In this document: positions 15,564 through 20,009 of the stretch, piece by piece
Numbering within the stretch: position 1 is the stretch's first letter
How the letters are laid out: each line of letters starts with the position of its first letter
Assembly (NCBI GenBank): GCA_024643915.1
Contig: JAHEMB010000006.1
Span: 1-20,009 of the forward strand
DNA from: Rhodothermaceae bacterium
GTDB lineage: Bacteria; Bacteroidota; Rhodothermia; Rhodothermales; JAHEMB01
Direction: 5' to 3'
DNA length: 20,009 bases
The notes under the pieces: generated by a model
The model's input: only the letters and a program-made list of their open reading frames with translations
Database searches by the model: none
What the model was told of the DNA's origin: nothing
Translations under genes and position numbers: made by a program

Positions 15564-15569
15564 AGGAGG
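15564..15569 (+). promoter_or_regulatory. Strong Shine-Dalgarno of the parA-like gene
   Basis: AGGAGG ends eight bases before the ATG at 15578. It fixes that start. It is notable because most other genes in the window start without a visible Shine-Dalgarno, many by overlap with the gene before. Confidence 0.75.
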
Positions 15570-15577
15570 CTAAACGG

Positions 15578-16462
15578 ATGGCATCAGCAGAAACCTCGAT
15601 CTTCCAATTTACGCCGTCGTCTGCGCCTGAGGGAGGCGCGGGCGCCGCGGTGATTTCGCTCATTAACATCAAGGGGGGCGTCGGCAAAACGACGACGGCG
15701 GTGAGTCTGGCCACTGCCCTTTCGATCCGGCATCGCGTGCTCCTCGTCGATCTCGACCCGCAGGCTGCCGCTACCATCTCCGTGGGTATCCACGCCGAAG
15801 AGGTGGAGACGACCTTCGCCGATGTGCTGTGCAGCGGCACGCCGGTGGAGCGTGCCATCCGGCCCACCGACGTGGCCGGCCTCGACATCATTTGCGGCAG
15901 CATGGACCTGGCCGTGGCGGACTCCGAGCCCCGCCTCAACAGCCACTGGAACGGCCACCTCCGCCTGCGGCAGGCTCTCCAGCAGGTCCGGCATCAATAC
16001 GGCTACATCCTGCTCGACTGCGCGCCGTCCTTCTCGCTCACTTCACGCAGCGCCCTCATTGCGTCGGACGGCTTCGTGGTGCCGGTGGTGCCGCACTACC
16101 TGGCCGTCAACGGGCTGCTGAATTTGCTCAACGCCGTGCAGGGCCTCCGCGAGCGCTACCCGATGGTCGGCAGCCTCTGGGGCATCCTGCCCACGATGGT
16201 CGATTACCGCACGCGCGCCGCCCACGAAATCGTTAGCCTGATGCGCAATCACTACGGCGACCTCGTCTTCGACACCGAGATCCCCATCAACATCCGCCTG
16301 GCTGAGGCGCCGGCGGCGGGGCGTTCCATCTACGAGCACGCCCTCACCTCACGCGGTGCCCGCCACTACTGGGATTTCTCGAAGGAGCTTGACAAACGGG
16401 TGAAGCAGAAGCGGGAAGAGTCCGCCCGCCGCCGCCTCCGCACCATTCCCTCGCTGAGTTGA
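15578..16462 (+). CDS. parA: Orphan ParA/Soj-family ATPase
   Basis: 294 residues. After a 24-residue leader, VISLINIKGGVGKTTTAVSL has the deviant Walker A box KGGVGKTTT (32-40) with both lysines. HRVLLVDLDPQAAATISVGI is the Walker A'/switch region, YILLDCAPS (about 146-154) is Walker B, and VPHYLAVNGLLNLLN is the membrane- or DNA-proximal helix typical of ParA/Soj. The family forms ATP-dependent dimers that bind DNA nonspecifically and move plasmids, chromosomes or protein cargo. The C-terminus is basic (KELDKRVKQKREESARRRLR) and could support DNA binding. No parB or parS-like site lies nearby, so a chromosomal partition role is less likely than positioning of some other cargo. The gene is monocistronic, between a divergent lipoprotein and a hairpin. 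Confidence 0.93.
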   Translation: MASAETSIFQFTPSSAPEGGAGAAVISLINIKGGVGKTTTAVSLATALSIRHRVLLVDLDPQAAATISVGIHAEEVETTFADVLCSGTPVERAIRPTDVAGLDIICGSMDLAVADSEPRLNSHWNGHLRLRQALQQVRHQYGYILLDCAPSFSLTSRSALIASDGFVVPVVPHYLAVNGLLNLLNAVQGLRERYPMVGSLWGILPTMVDYRTRAAHEIVSLMRNHYGDLVFDTEIPINIRLAEAPAAGRSIYEHALTSRGARHYWDFSKELDKRVKQKREESARRRLRTIPSLS

Positions 16463-16475
16463 AGAAGGGATCGAG

Positions 16476-16518
16476 GAAACGAAGAATCGACTAAAGCCTT
16501 TCCTCGTCTCTTCGTTTC
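16476..16518. terminator. Bidirectional terminator-like hairpin
   Basis: A perfect 10-bp inverted repeat, GAAACGAAGA (16476-16485) and TCTTCGTTTC (16509-16518), lies in the 66-base gap between the convergent parA-like and hydrolase genes. An alternative pairing CGAGGA/TCCTCG (16472-16477 with 16501-16506) overlaps it. The position and symmetry suit termination in both directions, though the 23-base loop is long. Confidence 0.5.
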
Positions 16519-16528
16519 GCGAAGCCAA

Positions 16529-17698
16529 TCACGGAAGCGAGGTGAAGTGGCGGCGCAGGAGGTGGGCCAGCACGTCGGGGTCGGCGGTGGCGAGGGCGTG
16601 TCGCGTGCCGGGCAGCAGGGCCAGGGAGGCGTTCGGCAGGGCGTGGTGGAGGGCCAGGGGCACTTCAAGAGGGAAAAGGTCATCGCGGTCGTGGGCGGAG
16701 ACGAGTACTGGCTGTTGCACATCTATCAGGTCGGCGGTGCGGAGGGGGCCGTCGAGCAACGTTTCGGCGTAGGCTTGGAGGCGGCGGTAGCGGGCCGCCC
16801 AGCGCTCCGCGCCATGCACCTCGGCTAGTCGCTCGGCGAAAACCGGGCTGAGACGGGCCAGGGCGTCGGGGTTGAGGCGACTCTGGAGGCGGCGCACGCG
16901 GCGTGCATCCCAGTCGAAGTTGGCGCCGTGGACGGCGAGGCTTCGGACGCGCGCCGGGTGTTGATGCGCCAGCGCCAGCGCGATGGAACCGCCCATCGAG
17001 AAGCCAAAGAGGTTCGCGTCGTCAAGATCGAAAAAGTCGAGCAGGGCGCGGGCATTGTCGACGAAGTGCCTGCCTGAAAGATCAAGGTCGGGGAAATCGT
17101 CCGAGGCGCCGTGGCCGGCGAAGTCGAGGGCGACAGCGTAGAAATGCGGTTCGAGGCGGCGCAGCACGGGCAGCAACTCCAGTTCCGTTGAGCCGCCCAC
17201 GCCGTGGAGCAGGACGACCGGTGGGTTGGCCTCGCTGCCGAAGGCGAAGGCGGCGAGGTGGCCGTCGCGGTACGGCACGCGGGTCGGTGCCGGCATGGCA
17301 GAGACGCTCTGGCAGAACTCGACGAGGACGCCGTGGGTCTCTTTCGGGTGGAGGAAAAAGATCAGCTTACCGTCGGCGCCGAGGCGGGGGGCGTCGCTCA
17401 GGGGCGTGAAGCCGAGGGTGGTGAGCCGGTCCATCTCGGCCCGCGCATCGTCCACCTCGAAGGCCAGATGATGTAGCCCCTCGCCGCGCTTCGCCAGGAA
17501 TTTGGCGACGGGCGAGTCGGCGCCGAGGGCGGCGAGCAGCTCCAGCTTCGCCGTCTCTGCGGAGATAAAGTGCGTCTGCACCCCCTCGCGTGTTACCGTC
17601 TCCAGCTTGTAGGGCCGCACGCCCAGCAGCTTCTCGTACAGCGCCGCCACGGCCCCGGCGTCCTTCACGGCAATCCCGATGTGTTCCAGATGAGGCAT
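16529..17698 (-). CDS. Methylmalonyl-CoA epimerase fused to alpha/beta hydrolase
   Basis: 389 residues. The start at 17698 (MPHLEHIGIAVK) matches the family's N-terminus; upstream in-frame codons to 17881 have no similarity and contain intergenic repeats. Residues 1-130 are a full methylmalonyl-CoA epimerase (vicinal oxygen chelate fold), with likely metal ligands His6, His76 and Glu127, and motifs KLELLAALG, GEGLHHLAFEVDD and THGVLVEFC. This enzyme interconverts (R)- and (S)-methylmalonyl-CoA in propionate metabolism. Residues about 140-389 are an alpha/beta hydrolase: oxyanion segment LLHGVGG (163-169), nucleophile elbow GFSMGG with Ser234, acid near Asp337-Asp340, and His367. The hydrolase substrate is unknown; an acyl-CoA thioester is plausible given the partner domain. 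The fusion is unusual, as the epimerase normally stands alone at about 130-150 residues. Confidence 0.88.
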   Translation of the reverse strand: MPHLEHIGIAVKDAGAVAALYEKLLGVRPYKLETVTREGVQTHFISAETAKLELLAALGADSPVAKFLAKRGEGLHHLAFEVDDARAEMDRLTTLGFTPLSDAPRLGADGKLIFFLHPKETHGVLVEFCQSVSAMPAPTRVPYRDGHLAAFAFGSEANPPVVLLHGVGGSTELELLPVLRRLEPHFYAVALDFAGHGASDDFPDLDLSGRHFVDNARALLDFFDLDDANLFGFSMGGSIALALAHQHPARVRSLAVHGANFDWDARRVRRLQSRLNPDALARLSPVFAERLAEVHGAERWAARYRRLQAYAETLLDGPLRTADLIDVQQPVLVSAHDRDDLFPLEVPLALHHALPNASLALLPGTRHALATADPDVLAHLLRRHFTSLP

Positions 17699-17766
17699 AG
17701 CGTAGTTGATGATTAAGCGTCGAGGCGCCTGTAATGACGGACAGGATCGGTTGGCGAAAGAAATTC

Positions 17767-17819
17767 CAAGCTCCAATCCCTTCCAAAGGCACCCTTTAAA
17801 TTTTGGGATTTGGAGCTTG
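17767..17819. repeat. Intergenic imperfect inverted repeat with nested hairpin
   Basis: CAAGCTCCAATCCC (17767-17780) pairs with GGGATTTGGAGCTTG (17805-17819) except for one bulged T. Inside, AAAGG (17785-17789) and CCTTT (17793-17797) form a second stem. It lies between the divergent epimerase-hydrolase and cation-transporter genes and is AT-richer than the coding DNA. Its words resemble those of the repeat at 18924-18992. Confidence 0.65.
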
Positions 17820-17924
17820 CCCGAACGGGTTAGCGTCCAGGCTCGTTTCTGGGCCTCTCGTCTTCCCGAGCACGAGGGCAAATCAAAATTCAGAATAAGG
17901 GTCGGCTAAACCTTGAAAAAAGGG

Positions 17925-18935
17925 ATGCCGCAGAACACCCCTTCGGCGCGGACGGTTCGGGTTGTGATGGAAGTGCCGATCAACATACGAAAACTCCGCC
18001 TGGACGCGCGGGGCCGGGCGATGGCCGTAAGTCTCGCTGTCTCTCTCGTGATGCTGGCCGGTAAGCTGACGGCCTATTTCCTCACGAGCAGCACCGCCAT
18101 ATTCTCCGACGCCGTCGAGTCGGTCATCCACGTCGTGGCGACGGCCTTCGTCGGGTACAGCCTGTGGTATGCCTTTCAGCCGCCGGACGAGGCGCACCCC
18201 TACGGGCATGGCAAAATCGCCTATTTCTCGGCCGGGTTCGAGGGCGGGCTCATCCTCATCGCGGCGCTGGGCATCCTGTATTCCGCCACGCAGGCGCTCG
18301 TGGCAGGGCCGCAACTTCGGCAGCTCGACGTCGGCCTGCTGCTCCTCGCGGGGCTGACGGCGGTGAACGGGCTGCTCGGCCTCTACCTCGTCCGCACCGG
18401 GCGGCGGCACAACAGCCTCGTCCTCGTTTCCAACGGCCAGCACGTCCTCACCGATATGTGGACGAGCCTGGGCGTGGTCGTCGGCGTGGGGCTGGTATGG
18501 CTGACCGAGATCGCCTGGCTCGATCCGCTCATCGCCATCGCTGTGGCGCTCAACATTTTGTGGACGGCGTTCCGGCTGATCGTGCGCTCGGTGGAGGGAT
18601 TGATGGAGAAAGCTGCCCGCCCCGATACCCTCCGCATCCTCGCCGAACTCTCGCGCGCAGCGCAGGAAGGCGTCATTTCCGCCTACCACCAGCTTCGCCA
18701 TCGCCGCGTCAACGACCAGCGGTGGATCGAGTATCACCTGCTCTTCCCCACGCACCTCAGCATCACCGAGGCGCATGACCGCGCGCACGCCGTGGAGGAT
18801 GCCATCGCCGCGCTCTTCCCCGACGATGAGGTTTTCGTCACCGCCCACCTCGAGCCCGAAGCGCACGACGAGGCCCATCCCGACGGCCATGCCGAGCCCG
18901 CCGACCCTCTCAGCCAGGTCGAAGTTGGATTTTAG
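17925..18935 (+). CDS. Cation diffusion facilitator (CDF) metal exporter
   Basis: 336 residues from the ATG at 17925; TTG at 17913 and ATG at 17967 (before EVPINIRK) are alternatives, and no clear Shine-Dalgarno decides between them. Several membrane segments follow from about residue 32 to 220. The metal site is seen as IFSDAVES (Asp62, Glu65, with His69) in TM2 and HVLTD (His173, Asp177) in TM5, the HxxxD of CDF proteins; HPYGHGK (91-97) is the conserved loop after TM2. The cytoplasmic C-terminal domain (from about 235) ends in a His/Asp-rich tail (HLEPEAHDEAHPDGH). The family exports divalent metals such as zinc, iron or manganese by proton exchange across the inner membrane. Substrate cannot be told. 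The last four codons lie inside an inverted repeat. Confidence 0.92.
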   Translation: MPQNTPSARTVRVVMEVPINIRKLRLDARGRAMAVSLAVSLVMLAGKLTAYFLTSSTAIFSDAVESVIHVVATAFVGYSLWYAFQPPDEAHPYGHGKIAYFSAGFEGGLILIAALGILYSATQALVAGPQLRQLDVGLLLLAGLTAVNGLLGLYLVRTGRRHNSLVLVSNGQHVLTDMWTSLGVVVGVGLVWLTEIAWLDPLIAIAVALNILWTAFRLIVRSVEGLMEKAARPDTLRILAELSRAAQEGVISAYHQLRHRRVNDQRWIEYHLLFPTHLSITEAHDRAHAVEDAIAALFPDDEVFVTAHLEPEAHDEAHPDGHAEPADPLSQVEVGF

Positions 18936-18992
18936 TATTTTGGGGAAGCGGTCAAAGATTAGTTGCTGCCAATCCAAAATCTAAAATCCAAC
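18924..18992. repeat. Long inverted repeat between CDF and oxidoreductase genes
   Basis: GTTGGATTTTAG (18924-18935) and CTAAAATCCAAC (18981-18992) pair perfectly. After one unpaired T, ATTTTGG (18937-18943) pairs with CCAAAAT (18974-18980), giving a 19-bp stem with one bulge and a 30-base loop. The left arm includes the final codons and TAG stop of the CDF gene; the right arm touches the ATG at 18993. It may act as terminator, translation control or a dispersed repeat. Confidence 0.75.
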
Positions 18993-20009
18993 ATGTCCCA
19001 GAGAATCGCCGTCATCGGCGGGGTGGCGTCGGGGCCGGCGGCGGCGGCCGAGGCCAAGCGCACCGACCCGGAGGCCGAGGTCGTGCTCTTCGAGCAGGGG
19101 CCACGCATCTCCTACGGCGCCTGCGAGATGCCGTACTATGTGGCCGACGAGATCAAGGCTGCCGAGACCCTCGTGGTGCTGACGCCGGAGGAGTTCGAGC
19201 GGACGCGCGGCGTGCTAGTGCGGGTGCGGCATCGCGTCCGTGCGATCCACCCCCAAAAGCGCCGCCTCGACATGGAGAATCTGTCGAGCGGTGAGCTGCA
19301 GGAGGAGCGGTTCGACAAGTTCATCCTCGCCGTCGGTGCTCGTGCGCGCGTACCTGACATCGAAGGCGTGGAGGCGCCTAACGTCTTTCCCCTGCGGCGG
19401 CTGGAGGATGCCATCGGGATGAAAACCTACCTGGAGGCGCACGCCGTGCGGCACGCGGTGGTGCTCGGCGGCGGCTACATCGGCGTGGAAACCGCCGAGG
19501 CGTTGCGCACGCGCGGCCTCCGGGTGACGATCCTCGAACCCCTTGGCGGCGTGCTGCCCACCTACCTCGACGACGACCTGCGACCTGTCGTCCTTGACGC
19601 CGTCAAACAGCACGGCGTCCTTGTGCGGCAGGAGAAAGCGACGCGGTTTGAACTGGATCGAGAGGGACGCGTGAGCGCAGTTTTCACGGATCAGGGCGAG
19701 AAAATTGGCTGCCAGCTCGTCGTCGTGGCGATGGGCGTGGTGCCGAACACCGACCTGGCTACGGCAGCGGGCGTGAAGACGGGCGCGACGGGCGCCCTCG
19801 CCGTGGACGACCGCATGCGGACGAACCTCACGAACGTATGGGCCTGCGGCGATTGCGTGGAGGTCGAGCGCGTCGTCGATGGAAAGAAGATTTATCTGCC
19901 GCTCTCGCCTGTGGCGTTCGGACCGGGCCACCTGAGTGCGAGCTCCCTGCCCGGCAGAATCGGCAACAGCGTCATTGCCGGCCACAGGGACACGCATTTC
20001 AACTTCCTG
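18993..20009 (+). CDS. CoA-disulfide-reductase/NADH-oxidase-like flavoenzyme, 3' part replaced (chimeric)
   Basis: The frame is open to the window edge (339 codons). Residues 1-309 are a class of FAD/NAD(P)H-dependent disulfide oxidoreductase: AVIGGVASGPAAAAEAKR for FAD binding, active-site Cys44 in ISYGACEMPYY (equivalent of the SFxxCGxPYY box of CoA-disulfide reductases), FILAVGARARVP, NAD(P)H site VVLGGGYIGVETAEAL, and WACGDC for the second FAD motif. Cys44 suits reduction of low-molecular-weight disulfides or persulfides. After YLPLSPVAF the family should continue with a TAnkqGR-type segment and about 120 residues of dimerization domain; instead the frame enters a sortase segment from about residue 310. 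The arm of an inverted repeat ends directly before the start codon. Confident for the first 305 residues only. Confidence 0.85.
   Translation, partial: MSQRIAVIGGVASGPAAAAEAKRTDPEAEVVLFEQGPRISYGACEMPYYVADEIKAAETLVVLTPEEFERTRGVLVRVRHRVRAIHPQKRRLDMENLSSGELQEERFDKFILAVGARARVPDIEGVEAPNVFPLRRLEDAIGMKTYLEAHAVRHAVVLGGGYIGVETAEALRTRGLRVTILEPLGGVLPTYLDDDLRPVVLDAVKQHGVLVRQEKATRFELDREGRVSAVFTDQGEKIGCQLVVVAMGVVPNTDLATAAGVKTGATGALAVDDRMRTNLTNVWACGDCVEVERVVDGKKIYLPLSPVAFGPGHLSASSLPGRIGNSVIAGHRDTHFNFL
19911..20009 (+). other. Sortase fragment joined in frame to the oxidoreductase
   Basis: The last 30 codons read GPGHLSASSLPG, GNSVIAGHRDTHF and NFL, the block around the catalytic histidine of sortases, closest in style to the class GN sortases of proteobacteria. 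The catalytic cysteine and arginine would lie beyond the edge. The preceding VAF could belong to either protein, so the junction is somewhere in about 19905-19922. Both arginines here use AGA/AGG, against 1 of 28 in the preceding 309 codons, which points to a different DNA source. Confidence 0.75.

Larger units (their letters stand above)
15196..15577. other. Intergenic region between divergent lipoprotein and ParA genes
   Basis: 382 bases without a convincing gene. It must hold the promoters of the divergent flanking genes. The half next to the ParA gene is AT-richer and contains a 7-bp hairpin (15416-15432), a 14-bp palindrome (15444-15457), a possible sigma-70-type promoter (15483-15511) and a strong ribosome binding site (15564-15569). 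The small odd palindrome ACACTGTGT (15545-15553) lies in the leader. A GTG-started 69-codon frame at 15219-15428 has no ribosome binding site and no family pattern. Confidence 0.6.

Noticed and set aside
15348..16400. 13-base direct repeat CTTGACAAACGGG at 15349 region and again near 16389 in the parA-like gene
   Set aside because: A few exact 13-base matches are expected by chance in 20 kb, and the second copy is fully explained by coding sequence.
17699..17881. 61-codon N-terminal extension of the epimerase-hydrolase
   Set aside because: No similarity to the family; it covers an intergenic inverted repeat, and MPHLEHIGIAVK is the expected start.
1..20009. tRNA, rRNA, CRISPR arrays, insertion sequences
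   Set aside because: I looked for cloverleaf ends, regularly spaced repeats and transposase-like frames and saw none.

Overview
The window is GC-rich (about two-thirds GC by eye) and comes from a bacterium with an outer membrane, judging by a lipoprotein with a clear lipobox. The lipoprotein style, the methylmalonyl-CoA epimerase, the CoA-disulfide-reductase-like enzyme and the type of injection system would fit a Rhodothermota/Bacteroidota-related lineage. That placement is tentative, because nothing here is a taxonomic marker.

Positions 1-14684 (all + strand) are the baseplate half of an extracellular contractile injection system (eCIS, the Afp/PVC/MAC family of phage-tail-like particles). 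In order they encode: the 3' part of a DUF4157 protein with a second, metzincin- or M35-like zinc-protease motif (candidate cargo); an Afp7/Pvc7-like adaptor; a small LysM protein; a gpD/gp27-like hub; a gp5-like OB-fold/spike protein; a PAAR-like tip; a gp25-like wedge protein; two different large baseplate-J-type proteins; a tail-protein-I/beta-helix protein; and a very large DUF6519 protein carrying C-terminal Ig-like and DUF4397 domains. From PAAR onward every stop codon overlaps the next start (TGATG or ATGA), so the block is one translationally coupled operon. Tube, sheath, tape measure, AAA+ ATPase and terminator cap are not in the window and presumably lie upstream of position 1. No separate tail-fibre gene is seen.

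Positions 14685-15577 hold a probable convergent terminator, a minus-strand lipoprotein of unknown function, and a 382-base intergenic region with two perfect inverted repeats and a plausible promoter and ribosome binding site for the next gene. Positions 15578-16462 encode an orphan ParA/Soj-type ATPase with no ParB beside it.

Positions 16463-18992 hold a terminator-like hairpin, a minus-strand gene fusing methylmalonyl-CoA epimerase to an alpha/beta hydrolase, and a cation diffusion facilitator. Two further long imperfect inverted repeats occupy the intergenic spaces. Positions 18993-20009 start as a CoA-disulfide-reductase/NADH-oxidase-like flavoenzyme. Near position 19920 the open frame switches abruptly, in frame, to the catalytic-histidine segment of a sortase. 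This looks like a chimeric junction (assembly, amplification or genuine fusion), so the last ~100 bases should be treated with caution.
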